DNA of 64,000 nucleotides from Pseudisothecium myosuroides (lineage: Eukaryota; Streptophyta; Bryopsida; Hypnales; Lembophyllaceae). The position numbers and the translations under genes are program-made. The stretch covers positions 21,638,001-21,702,000 of the forward strand of contig OX637293.1 of NCBI GenBank assembly GCA_951799445.1, given 5' to 3'. The notes beneath the pieces were generated by a model. The model ran no database searches and was not told the DNA's origin. It saw only the letters and a list, made by a program, of their open reading frames with translations. Numbering within the stretch: position 1 is the first letter of the stretch; each line of letters begins with the position of its first letter. Shown here piece after piece: positions 12,644 to 23,263 of the stretch.

Positions 12644-13583
12644 TTAACCCATAAAGGACCAAGGCCTTTTTTCTACCAAAAAACATTGAAAACTGCCATT
12701 TCTATAGCAAAGAGTACAAAAAAATTTACATTGTTTGTTTTTCAAATCTAACTGTAGGATCTTACACCTAACTAGTATAAAAAAGTGTGGAAAAATTTCA
12801 AAATTTTTGACCGCACAAATTGCAAGATATTTGCATTTAAAGTAGAAAAAACAAGTTATTCAGCACATTACAGGACTAGATTTTTTGACTTTGAACATTT
12901 TTAACTTAAAATTTTTGCACTACAGAGTTTTGAGCTTTATATATTTATAGTGGAAAATTGAGTTAAGAGTCTAGGGGGGAAAATAAAATTCAAAAAAACT
13001 TAATTTTCATTCTTAAAAAAATTGTTAAGTAGAAGTGGGTACAAGATAGAAGGAAAGTCTAAAATATTAATATCTTTTAGATGGAATTAAAATGAACTAA
13101 TTCCAATGGTGAGATTGTTCTAGCAAGTAAATTAGACCATGCAAAAAATTAAAATTTTAAAATTTTAAAAATTGCATTCAGAAATGAATCCTACAAGTTA
13201 TTTTTTTCAAGAAGATGCTTTAACTACCCAAAAAACATGAATGTCCATAACTTTCTCATAACAAATCCAAATGAAATGAATAAAAGCTTTCCAGATAGAC
13301 AAAACTATAATCTATGAGAGAGAGAAAAAATAAAAAAATAAAAAATCAAATTTTTGCAATTTTTTTTTGCTCCCGGCCTACCCTTTGTCCCTTGTTTTGA
13401 GCTTATTTGGTCATAACTTTTGTTCCCGGGTACCGATTGTGAAAAAATTATATTCCCACAAAGTTTATGAATTTTTCTATCTTCAAAAAAAGTTTTAAAA
13501 AATCAAGACAAAATTTCAGCCCGTAGGTACCTGCCCGAAATCCCATTTGTCCTCCGAAGGGACAACGGTCCTTTAGGGATTAA
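12644..13583 (+). mobile_element. TTAA element, subfamily A, copy 2
   Basis: TTAACCCATAAAGGACCAAGG at left (12644) and GGTCCTTTAGGGATTAA at right (to 13583). It aligns throughout with copies 1, 5 and 6. One base of each terminal repeat has changed (CCCAT, GGGAT), so it is older or less intact. Its right TTAA (13580-13583) is also the left TTAA of the next element. Confidence 0.8.
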
Positions 13584-13812
13584 ACCCCAAAGGATGGGTG
13601 GGTCACTATGGAAATTAAATCGTCCTTTTTGGTATTGTGTGGATCGATTGTTTAAAAAAATCCAAGAGCACTTGTTGGAGGTCAAATTATTGTGCAAGAC
13701 CTCTTCTTTTTACACAAAATTCCAAGGATGAACACTTCACTTTTGTCCTATATAAAAGGTTTCTTTGTCATCCATTGGATACTTAGTGTCCACATCATCA
13801 TTTCAAGATTAA
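13580..13812. mobile_element. Short TTAA-flanked MITE, second copy of the 1742-1971 family
   Basis: It starts TTAAACCCCAAAGGATG and ends ATTTCAAGATTAA. The interior matches 1742-1971 through the CAAGGATGAA and TTTGTCCTATA segments. It abuts copy 2 of subfamily A at a shared TTAA, so one of the two inserted into the target duplication of the other. Confidence 0.6.
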
Positions 13813-14075
13813 CTTCAGTAAGGTAACTACACCTAATTTTGACCACCCCTTTCTAAATCCAACCCCTATATATTCTTGCCTAAAATGTACTCCGACTATT
13901 CATGAGAATCCAAGGCCAATTTAAGAAATACCTATTTTCAGCACTTTGCATATTCATAATTAATTCATATTCTGTCCAAAAATTGCATTCTAAGAAAATC
14001 TAGAATCCCCTTTTGACTACCAACAAGACCCCACAAAAAAAAATTCATTATAATAATTCCTTATTCAGTCAATTT

Positions 14076-14350
14076 TTAGGTGGACAACCCCAAATGCGCC
14101 ACTGACCCTAAACAACCATCTTCACTTTGCCTACATCTCCAAAATCAGTTATGTACCTATGTGGAAGAAACATTTTAGAACCAAACTTTGTTCCTTCATA
14201 ACTTTCGCATACAGTGTCCAAATGTCACGTTCTTTGATGCGTTGAAACCTCCTTTCACTTGCCATTAAGAAAATATAAAAATTTGAACAGCCTAATAATA
14301 CTAATTAGGCACAGTAGCAATTAGTGGCGGTTTGGGGGTAGTTACCTCAG
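14076..14350. mobile_element. AGGTRGGTAC-family MITE, copy 1 (diverged ends)
   Basis: The interior reads CCCCAAATGCGCCACTGACC, then GTACCTATGTGGAAGAAAC, then AACCTCCTTTCACTTGCCA, matching 28372-28645 in the same direction and 35280-35550 in the opposite one. The ends (TAGGTGGACAACCCC, and GGGGGTAGTTACCTCA) are weaker inverted repeats than in the other copies. It lies about 410 bp upstream of the likely core promoter of HMA-A. Confidence 0.65.
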
Positions 14351-14763
14351 TGGAAACCCACCATGGAAAGCTCATGGTTACAGAGCTCCTTTCCCATTCC
14401 ACCGTCACTGTCAGCGTGACAATGTGACCTTCCCGAACGCGTCAAAACAAACTGTCCTCACAAAGCACTGGCAACGGTGAACTGGCCCAGCAGCTGTCCC
14501 ACCGCAAATCGCTCGTCAATCTCCTCCAGACATCCGGCTGTCCATTGAAATCCGTGAGCAAAAATCAAGCAGGCAAAGGCATCATCGACCCAATGGCGTC
14601 CATATGTACAGTCTCCCAACATTTCAGCCACTGAAATGTTACAGTGTTCTAGATAAGGATGCAATTGGGTGAGGATCTAAAGTAAGCATGCTTACCTTGC
14701 TCAACTTTCCAGCTTTGTCGCACTCAAAACAGCCTCTCCATCAGTCGTTCATCAATAGTTTTC

Positions 14764-14774
14764 TATATATAAAA
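14764..14774 (+). promoter_or_regulatory. Putative TATA box of HMA-A
   Basis: TATATATAAAA lies about 210 bp upstream of the HMA-A start codon. No ATG occurs between it and the start at 14983, which supports both this core promoter and the chosen start. Transcription would be expected to begin near 14800, giving a leader of about 180 nt. Confidence 0.5.
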
Positions 14775-14887
14775 ATACTCTTGCTTACATTCCATTATTA
14801 CTCACATTCTCTTAGTTGGTCCCAGCACTTAACGTTTTTAGTTCACCTCTAAACTTTGGATTCTCATCAAGCTCCACCGCAATTCAT

Positions 14888-14916
14888 CAAGTTGTGAAGA
14901 TCGACTTCACAACTTG
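14888..14916 (+). promoter_or_regulatory. Perfect 12-bp hairpin in the predicted 5' leader of HMA-A
   Basis: CAAGTTGTGAAG (14888-14899) is followed by the five bases ATCGA and then the exact complement CTTCACAACTTG (14905-14916). In RNA this is an uninterrupted 12-bp stem with a 5-nt loop, 66 nt before the start codon. It could affect translation or be a protein-binding site. I see no equivalent upstream of HMA-B or HMA-C. Confidence 0.45.
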
Positions 14917-14982
14917 TGAAGACTAGCAAGTGATCGAGGGGACATTGAAGAAGTCAGAGTGGTCCCTGTGGAGGTTGCCAAG

Positions 14983-16786
14983 ATGTCGAGAATGGTAGCG
15001 GACGATGTACGTGGTTGGATCCTTAGTTTTGAAGCTGAATTGTATTGCAGTATAATTCTTAGAATCGATGTTATTGTGATTCTAGCAGATAGTAATTTGT
15101 TGTGAAAATGATGTTATGTTTTGTTTGTGCAGTTGTTTTATGGGAATCCAGAGCGAGTGCGGTACGTTGCAGGCGGAGGAGGTGGCTATGGCGGAGTTTA
15201 TCAAGCTGGTCCTCACTACTATTCCGATGGGGAGGATTATTACAGCCACCGTCATAGTGGAGGACATGGCGTGTACCCGAGCACTGGTCGGCCAATGTTG
15301 CCTGTGAGTCTCCAAAGAAAATTATTTTTTCCTTTCAAGGTCTAGTCTTCCATTGTGCAAGTTCGGTCTCTGACTCGGTCGTAGAATGTGAATTTCGGTG
15401 CTGGAAATATTTCTTGGAATGGTAATCATACTAGATAACCAGAGTTAATTTTTCACCTCATTTTTCACTTGCTCTTTGAGAGAGCTGTAAATCTCTCAAA
15501 GAGATTTGACGATCTTGACCTAGTTAATTGAAGCTTGCTAGCGTTTCGGATTATGCAATGCAGTGGTGTCTTGGGACCCATTCTGTCTTTCTTTTAATAC
15601 TACAGATCCAAGAAGATCCAGTTTTCACTACTCTTGGAATGATGCCGTGCAACCTGCGGATTTCGATGTTGACGGGTGATTCCCTCTTTCTTTACGTTTG
15701 CTGCGCAGGATGTTCGGTTGAGTGTACCAATGGACAGTGCTCGATGTGTGGACAAGGTGAAAGATGCTTTGGACATCAGTGGTACGTTTCCTGTTAAACA
15801 AGCACTTGGTCACAAAGAGGTTGCCATGGAAGGATCCATGTGTTGTAACTAAGGTTCAAGTATGCAACGATTTTGATGTCTTCACAGTAGTCTTGAATCA
15901 TTCTCTCTTGTGTGCAAATATTATCTAGTTCCTTTGAAGGTCAAAACCAATTCTTCCTTTTAACAGCTCGTGAGTTGATTAATCATATGAGCACCACTAA
16001 CATTGCCTTTGGAGAACGTATCCAAGGTAGTGCAGGAAGACATATATCTGTTGTAAAAGTGGACAATTTGTAAACATGCCCATGATTTTAGAAGAGAACT
16101 GAATACAAACCTCTTATGATGTAGGAAGATATACACAAGAGGTGTCGAATGTTCTTTGAATAGAGCTCTACAATCACCTTAGATAGCTTGTTCCATTCTA
16201 GCACACCTTTCCAAATTTGGCATCTCTATATTAACATGATCAATGAATTTCAGATGAAACATTAGGGAAGTAAAAACGCAGTCATTTCACACAACCACAC
16301 TAGGTAGCAATACTACACAATGGACTTTGGTAAATTTACGCCAGACATTTCTTAGATCGAATGGAGTTTCTCTTCTTCTTCCTCCTCCCTGATGTGTGTT
16401 TCATGTTTGCAGGTGTTCACGGTGTCCATTGCGATGTTCCGGGCCAAACGGTAACAGTATCTGGGAACATCGCGCCACAGACTCTCCTGAAGAAGGTTAA
16501 ACAGGTCAAAAGAAAATCAAAGATCCTATCCTACACCAGTGGCTTCACAAACAACTCGGGTCACGCAGCTCCACACCATCGTCGCACCACCTCTGCATAC
16601 GGGGCTCCAGCTTATGGATCTTCGGCCTACACTTCTTCTTACTACAGGTCGGGGCATTTGCCGAGTCCTCCAAGGGAGTATGTGTACCATAGCCAGCATA
16701 ATCAACATGCGCTTGCACGGCCGGGTACTGCGGTATATCACAGTCAGTACCGGCCATCTCAGGACTATAATTACACCAACTATTAG
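14983..16786 (+). CDS. HMA-A: HMA-domain (HPP-like) protein with one CxxC cysteine left
   Basis: Four coding exons: 14983-15006, 15133-15303, 15709-15781 and 16413-16786, all GT-AG, giving 213 residues. Residues 1-65 are Gly/Tyr/His-rich (FYGNPERVRY, then a run of glycines). The HMA fold covers about 66-128 as beta-alpha-beta-beta-alpha-beta: VRLSVPM, an amphipathic VDKVKDAL helix, GVHGVHCDV, QTVTVSGNI, LLKKVKQV, SKIL. Where classical HMA proteins have MxCxxC it reads MDSARC, so only the second Cys remains (C78); C91 lies on the second strand. The tail (about 130-213) is rich in Tyr, Ser, His and Pro and ends DYNYTNY, with no CaaX prenylation box. It is therefore HPP-like, not a typical HIPP. 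No transit or signal peptide is seen. It is convergent with HMA-B. The start is the first ATG after the TATA box. Metal binding is doubtful; a protein-binding role is inference. Confidence 0.85.
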
Positions 16787-17737
16787 TGATCCTCCCAAAG
16801 GGCTGTCAAGTATGTTGTAGAGTTTAGAGGTAGAATCGAATTTTTGGCAAAGAGAATTTCTGTTTATTCCAGGTTTCTTTTATTAATAAGTAATTGAGTC
16901 ACTGAGACAAGACTTAGTGATTTACATGCCTAGTTTAGATCTGAATAAGAGGAGAATGGATTGAAGCTTACTGGGATTGTATACTGAAATAATGCCAGTC
17001 TGCGAAACAATTGTCACCTTGGCAGAACAAATAACTTGCGTACATCAAACATGTCTTTTCGGTAAATTTCCGGTATGAAGTCCTTGTTCGCAGTTCCGTT
17101 GAATTGAACTTTTGTGTTGATTTCAGAACAAGAATCGAGAACTGTACAATCTCTTATCACAGTTCAATGATGGAAAAAGAACAAGCATGCTTGAGGTTGA
17201 AATGAATTTGTAGGGATATCTTATGGACTAGATTAGGTGCAGAGATGAAATAAGGTCTTGTGTCTACATTGCTTAATGTTCTGGAGCTTACGGTCTTTTC
17301 AGATTTTCCTTGCGATGAGAACACCGGAAACAGTCCTCAAAAGTGCAACCAAATTGTTCCCGTACTTAACTGCAATTGGTTGACTATTAAATCTCTAGAT
17401 TTTGGTTTTATAACAAAGTTATGTGATGGTTTCAAGCCTTAGGGAGCTTCCACTTTGAAAAATCATGGTATTTAGTTCTCAAATTTTTTTTTGAAAAATT
17501 GTTTTTTTGAAAAATCATGATTTTCAATTGCTAATATAACAAAGATGTTTTTTTTTCTTGAAAAAGATGCTTCCAACTATACCGAGCTAAGTAATTGTTG
17601 AAATACTGAGATAATAAAAATCAAGACTATCCTCGCAACAAAACCTTCTTGTCCTTTCTATCAAGCTTTCATAATTTGAAGGGACCAAATACATAAGTTC
17701 ATTCATGATCCCAAAGGCAAACTTCCATACGGCCAGA
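16787..17737. other. 3' flank of HMA-A
   Basis: Likely 3' untranslated region and spacer between convergent genes. AATAAG-type sequence near 16883 could act as a weak polyadenylation signal. No other gene is recognised. Confidence 0.4.
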
Positions 17738-17862
17738 ATCAGAAAACTTTCAGATAAAAGACGAACCAGTTTTTGATTCTAGTTTATGAAAGTATGCGAT
17801 ATCAGAAAACTTTCAGATAAAGACAAACCAGTTTTTCATTCTAGTTTATGAAAGTATGCGAT
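17738..17862 (+). repeat. Tandem duplication, two units of about 63 bp
   Basis: Unit 1 (17738-17800) and unit 2 (17801-17862) both begin ATCAGAAAACTTTCAGATAA and end GAAAGTATGCGAT, differing by a few bases and one indel. The near-identity implies a recent local duplication between the HMA-A and HMA-B 3' ends. Confidence 0.9.
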
Positions 17863-18013
17863 ATTTGCAAGGACGGTATTAGAATAGTTTGCCAGCATGA
17901 TTGTAGGAAGACGTACTTTGAAAAGGCGGGGGAGCAAGTTTCCAACTTGTAGAAAACTAATTTTAAACTTAAGCTTGAGCTCTTAATTTGACAATAAGAC
18001 AAAGCTACACCTA

Positions 18014-18065
18014 AAATGCAGTTTCTCCCTCCTGACATGAAATGCAGTTTCTCCCTACTGACATG
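18014..18065 (+). repeat. Tandem duplication, two 26-bp units
   Basis: AAATGCAGTTTCTCCCTCCT followed by GACATG (18014-18039) repeats at 18040-18065 with one base change (CCTCCT to CCTACT). Confidence 0.9.
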
Positions 18066-18077
18066 AAAGAGTAAACA

Positions 18078-18296
18078 TCATGGAAGTGGGCCAAACCAAT
18101 TCGGATCCAAGAAAACTTGAAATTTGTTCTCCACTTCTGCCTCCACATGGAAGTCCGCCCTAAAACCAGGATACACTGCAATGACTTCCCGGCCGACGTA
18201 CAACACAGATGAAATACGACTTAAGGCATATTGTGCACAATCATTCTCTACTTCGACACTTTTTTGGAGCTGCAGTACAGTGAACCCTAAAGTCTG
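18078..18296 (-). pseudogene. Possible coding exon or exon relic shared with HMA-C intron 2
   Basis: On the minus strand an open frame of about 70 codons follows a good splice acceptor (CTGCTTTGCAG ending at 18297) and closes with a stop at 18078. The frame contains REVIAVYPGFRADFHVEAEV and then VENKFQVFLDPNWFGPLP. A diverged version lies on the same strand in HMA-C intron 2 (about 43890-44110), where WTSILVESESENNFQVF is still readable. I do not recognise the family. It could be the last exon of another gene, an alternative 3' exon of HMA-B, or a repeated gene fragment. The two frames show amino-acid similarity but the HMA-C version is broken. Confidence 0.35.
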
Positions 18297-18790
18297 CTGC
18301 AAAGCAGACTCGCTGGTCACTATCATCCACACCACCCGTCAGCACATATCACGAACATGTACAATTCAATTTCGGAAACAGATTCCACAGAAAAGACCAT
18401 CACATGAACTATAAATTTGGATCAGTGGCAGAAAACGAAACATTGCAGACCAACCCAACCTTACACGCAATGCAGATCTGTACAAGGCAGTTCTGTAAAT
18501 ATTTATATTTAAAAACAAAAAGAAAACAATCGCTACTGATCAGCGATGATTCAGCATTTCGCTCCGCTCATTAGAAGCCAATGCTCTCATCTCATCTTAC
18601 CCCCAAAAATGCTATGATAGAACAGGGAAGAGTTCTACAATTCAAAAACTTCAAATAGTCAGTCTACTTCATTTCCGGTACTACTAATCCATTTTTACAA
18701 CGATGAATTTTACTCATCAATCCCTCAAACCCCAGACTTTGATCCGCAGCAGGGAGTACAGGTCTACCTACGTGAACCTGGAGTGATTCG

Positions 18791-20315
18791 TCAGAAATCA
18801 AGATACCGACTGGGTCGGTAATCTTCGTAATCTTCATAGTAGGCTCGCTCAGCCAAAGGATGGGCAACATATGAAGTGGAGCGGTAATTTTGGGGACTGA
18901 GAGGCCGGCGAATGGGTCCACGGCCAAAGGAGCTAGAGCCATGATATGAGGAGCTGTAGGGGTTCGCCTGAAATGAAGAACCGTATGAAGGGTTGTAGAT
19001 TTGGTTATCTGGTAAGAAGCTGATGAGCCTCGACTTCCTCTTCACGTGCTTGAGCTTCTTCAAAAGCCGGTGATACGGCACATTGCCTGAAACTGTTACA
19101 GTCTGGTTTACCATGTCACAGTTCACTCCACGCACACCTGTCACGATTCAAAACGCTTTCTGAGTATTCAAGCTTCGTAGACGAAATTTGCACACATTGG
19201 TTGTGTATCAAAACGAAAACACATTTCCTGGTATCTCCTATCAGGGTTCATAATACCAACCCCTTTTTTCAACTATTATCCCTACCCACAAGTGTTACAA
19301 GTGATGAAACAAAGTTAATCCTGCAGGTAGAAACTTGTAGATACAAATGTAGATGGAACCAATTGTTTTTAAAAAGACCAATTTGTGAACCAATTGGCTG
19401 CAAGGCAAGTTGAAAGAAACTTTAAAAACTGCAATTCCGGACACATGCAGTGACATGCAAGACGAGCGGGGTAAGAGGAATTCACAGCAAGAGCAGCTGA
19501 CGTACCATCAATGTCCAGAGCGTCTCTCACCCTGTCAACATCTCTTCTACTCTCCATAGGAACTCTGAATTGCACATCCTGCAGTATTTCATAAAGCTGT
19601 AAGTGCTAACACATAAGGAAAACAAAAAACTCCAAGCTGTGTAAGCAGGAGACATACACTTCGAAGTCGCGAAAGTCAGATTCAACTACAAAAATTATTC
19701 TAATCTTTCTTAAGGAACTTCAAGATGCCAAAAGGTTTTCAAATCGATGTAAATATATAAACTACGTTAAAAGAAAAGCGCAAATGGAGTCCACATCCGT
19801 TGGAAGGAGTGGCAATGCAGCGAGGAAAGACTTACTGGCAGTACAGCTCGACCGTCGTAGAACTGCTGGCGCCGGTACAGGGGATCATGCGATGACCCAT
19901 AATAGATCTGGAAAAGAAAAAGAAAAAAGAGAAAAAGAAAATGCCGATAAGTTAACACCCACGAGAATAATTCAACATAGACATGTAGATCAAGATCAAA
20001 GTTCTCTTATAACTGATTACTCGGTCTGTAGTTAATTAACAATTCTGGACGGAATATCAAAATTGCATATCATCTGCTTAAATCGGTGAAGATGTTCATA
20101 AGCAACACAGTGCTAATGAGCACCAGTGTCCACCGTCCTCCAAAAGAGCGTCACCACAGACACCGACCACATAACCCTGGACTAAAAACGCCTGACAATT
20201 CCAAAACCGAATAACATCTAGACTCCAACGACAATTCAGCTAATAACTAACAAAATCAAAACAAAAGAACTCCTAATACACAAACAGAGTTCAGTGTTGC
20301 ACATACTTCCGACAT
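18791..20315 (-). CDS. HMA-B: HMA-domain protein with no CxxC cysteines
   Basis: Four coding exons in transcript order: 20307-20315, 19836-19907, 19506-19578 and 18791-19137, giving 166 residues. Donors are GTATGT, GTAAGT and GTACGT; every acceptor is CAG. The first exon codes only M-S-E. Residues 4-27 carry YYGSSHDPLYRRQQFYDG. The HMA fold spans about 28-90: VQFRVPM, VDRVRDAL, GVRGVNCDM, QTVTVSGNV, LLKKLKHV, SRLI. The metal loop reads MESRRD, lacking both Cys. The tail is Ser/Tyr/Arg-rich and ends YRPSRYLDF, without a CaaX box. The 73-nt third exon and its phase-1 junction inside the fold are identical in HMA-A and HMA-C. The start was chosen because it gives an in-frame junction and matches the MS start of HMA-A. 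A splice acceptor at 20370-20372 suggests a 5' leader intron. Confidence 0.83.
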
Positions 20316-20369
20316 CTCTGCAAACTGGCTCGAAGATAGCTACCGCCTCAGCACCGTGAGCACAAGCAC

Positions 20370-20372
20370 CTG
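20370..20372 (-). promoter_or_regulatory. Probable acceptor of a 5' leader intron of HMA-B
   Basis: On the minus strand a pyrimidine-rich tract (TTGTTTTGTGGTTGTGCC) leads to TTGCAG, 54 nt before the HMA-B start codon. This would suit a leader intron, but no donor was pinned down. Confidence 0.35.
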
Positions 20373-22319
20373 CAAGGCACAACCACAAAACAAGAGACTC
20401 AGTAAGCATAACCTCTTCATAAACCAACAGTCACATCCGGTTGACCACTCCCATAACCAGTTCTTCACAAAAGAACTCTCAATAACCTCAAAACTCTCTA
20501 ACCCACCCCATAACTTCCAAAAACTATCCACATCTTCCGAATTCCATCAACCAAAACACCCAGAAATCCTAAAGCATTCCACCAACTCGATGCCAATCAC
20601 GAACTACCACCGAGAACTATTCGCTAATCACTACCACACATCCAGCAAACACAACCAGATACACACAAAAACGAAATTGCGACCATGGATTGCATACCGA
20701 AATATAAGCTTCAAAACTTCAAATCTTAACAAGGAAAGCTTGTTGAAAGCTCGTTGAGTAGCCAACACAAGCTGCAACAAGATCAAGCAAACAGGGAAAC
20801 AATTGCAGAGAGGCGGGGAACCAGAGGCACTGAAGAAATAAGCAATGAGCGGCGAGGACAGAGTAAGTATGCGACAGGGGGAGCTAAGGAACACTATTCG
20901 AGTCACACTATTTGCCGTATCGGCGTGGCAGCGTTGGAATAAGAGCGGGGGGTACGTGGCGATGGCAGAGCGTCCCCAGTAATTGCGTGTGGGCGCCATC
21001 GGTGGCAAGGGCGACTGGCACCCCCTCCATTCGTATGCGGTGAGATATTTAAGCAATAGTCAGTATATTTTATTAAATTTATAAGACCCCCATGTGAGTA
21101 TTTTATTGGACCATTTGAGTATTTTATTTTATTTTTAAGGCACCACGACGTTTGTCCTTTGGGAGGTTTTTGATGGTTTGCCATTTGGGGCTGCACATAC
21201 ACTTGGCATGGATGACGAATTTTATTGGTCCCCACGCCTTTGCAAAAGTGTCCACATATCACATTTTTTAACCCTGAGTGGTGTACGAGTGACAAGTAGG
21301 TAATGTGGCAGCCGACGGATCCTGTAACATTCTTCCATGAGGGGGGGTGTTGGGTGGTTTCGGGGTATGGCCATTTGAATTCGGACACATGATGGAGAAG
21401 AAGGAATATGTGTACCACACAATGTTGCATGAGTTACTTTTGATTTGAGCTTTGTGAATGGAGAAAAAGAGGGAGCCCACAAATCCTATGTGGAGAAAGG
21501 ACAACTTCACGATTTCATTGCCGAAAGTTTGTGGTTGATAGAGTGATGGTACAATTGATATATTGAGTTTTTAGAGTCAATGGAAGGACTACCTTGTCTC
21601 TTTCTGCAGGTCGGCTATTTGTCGGTTGGACTTATATGAAAAATCTAAGCAGCTTAACTTAGAACTAGTCAAATGTTTTTAATGATGGTTGAACTGGGAA
21701 TGAAATAAATGCTCTAAGGTAGGGTTTTTTTTACATTTCATGGCATCTTAGGTGTCCGTCCTATTAACATGATATTAAAGTACACTTCTTGCGAGACTTC
21801 TTGATTTTTATTTTGAAATGAACTTTCATGTATAGACCTATATCAAATAGTTGACAATTGACAATATTCAAACATTATAACATTTTTCAATAATCAAGTC
21901 TTGACTTGGAATATTTGTGGTGAATTTGATAGCCTTCTAATTCATCATCAAATGTCCTAAAATAGAAGTATAATGTAACAAGCATCTTTGAATTGAATAA
22001 AATTTAGAAAGGCCTTCACTATAGTATGTGATTTTTAGAATTTCTTAGATATTGTAATGTTTCTTCAATAAACACACATGAGATTGTCGTAATTCAACTA
22101 GTCTAAGGCAATGGGATGTACTTATCTCAATGTTGATTATATACACTTACTTCTAGGAGGTCAAGGAAAAAACACAACAACTAAATTAGCTAGAGATGGA
22201 TTAAATCCCTTGATGGCATTGAAGCTAAAATTTGGCCTTACAAAGTAGTAATTTGGGCATGCTTGTGCATTGCATTGGTCTTGAGTGTTAGGTACAAAAC
22301 TATAGGCATCAAAAGTGCT
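20373..22319. other. Upstream region of HMA-B and intergenic sequence
   Basis: The first several hundred bases should include the HMA-B promoter and leader. The rest is intergenic. The longer open frames here (for example 20903-21430 on minus) have no recognisable domain and no conserved neighbours, so I do not call genes. Confidence 0.4.
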
Positions 22320-23263
22320 TTAACCCCTAAAGGCCCAGCATGCATTTTTCGGTAGTATAGAAATTTTGGGCAGGTACGTGTGGCTAGAGATTTCCATATT
22401 TTGGGCTGAAATTTTAATAGAAGGTGGGGACAAAGAATATCTTTTATATGCACTAAATTTCATGACATTTGGAAATAGGAGTCAAAAGTTATGGCCTAAT
22501 ATGTTACTTTTTTGTGTAACTGGGCAATTCAGGCAAATAAAAAAAAATCACTTTTTTTGAAAACAAAAATTTGAAATTGATTATCTAGAGTTATATATAC
22601 ATGGAAAGCTCTGAATCATTCCATTTCAACCAATGAGTCAAAAGTTATGAGGAGTTTTAGTTTGCGGGCAGTTATGGCGAGAGTTATGGATTCTCTACTC
22701 TAAAATAAACTTTGAAGCCGTTTATTTCACTCAATTTTCAATATTTTTTGTAAAAAATAAAATCATAAGATGTAAATTTTTTATAAAAACATTACAAACA
22801 TTGGGATTGACATTTTTCAATTCCATAATTAAATTCTTAACAATTTTGTATTTTGAATCATTATCTATTTCTTTCTACTTACTCTTTTTTCCCTATATGT
22901 TGTACAATTCCAAATGACTTGAAATTTTCAAGCATGTAAAAAACTTGTTTAGAAAAAATAATCCAAAGAAGCACCACCATTTTGATCATTATTTCATAGA
23001 AAAGTGAGCTTGTGAAGCGCTGCTGCCTGATTTTTTGCAAGACCAAAAAAAGGATTTTTGTCAATTCAAACACTAATATCTTGCAATTCTCATGGTGGAA
23101 ATTTCTGAAATGTTTTCTACATCTTTTCAAACTAGTGTAATACAAGATCCTATGGTTATATTTGTCAAAAAAAGTTTTTTTTCAAAAATTTGTTACTTGT
23201 ATTAAAAATGGCAGTTTTTGAGCGATTTCAGGAATAACATAGTCATGGAACTTTAGGGGTTAA
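22320..23263 (-). mobile_element. TTAA element, subfamily A, copy 3 (diverged)
   Basis: It starts TTAACCCCTAAAGGCCCAGC and ends GAACTTTAGGGGTTAA. It runs opposite to copies 1, 2, 5 and 6: the block that leads with GGCAGGTACGTG corresponds to the right part of those copies, and GGCAGTTTTTGAGCG near the right corresponds to their left part. The interior is more diverged than in the other A copies. Confidence 0.75.

Noticed and set aside
15528..15797. 89-codon Cys-rich plus frame
   Set aside because: It overlaps HMA-A exon 3 in a different reading frame; the splice sites and paralogue conservation support the other frame.
18124..18414. 96-codon plus-strand frame in the HMA-A/HMA-B spacer
   Set aside because: It is the antisense shadow of the minus-strand exon candidate at 18078-18296, which has the better splice signal and a related copy in HMA-C.
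20903..21430. 175-codon minus-strand open frame upstream of HMA-B
   Set aside because: It has no domain, low complexity and odd composition (many His, Pro, Thr), and no splice or promoter context. It is probably a chance frame.
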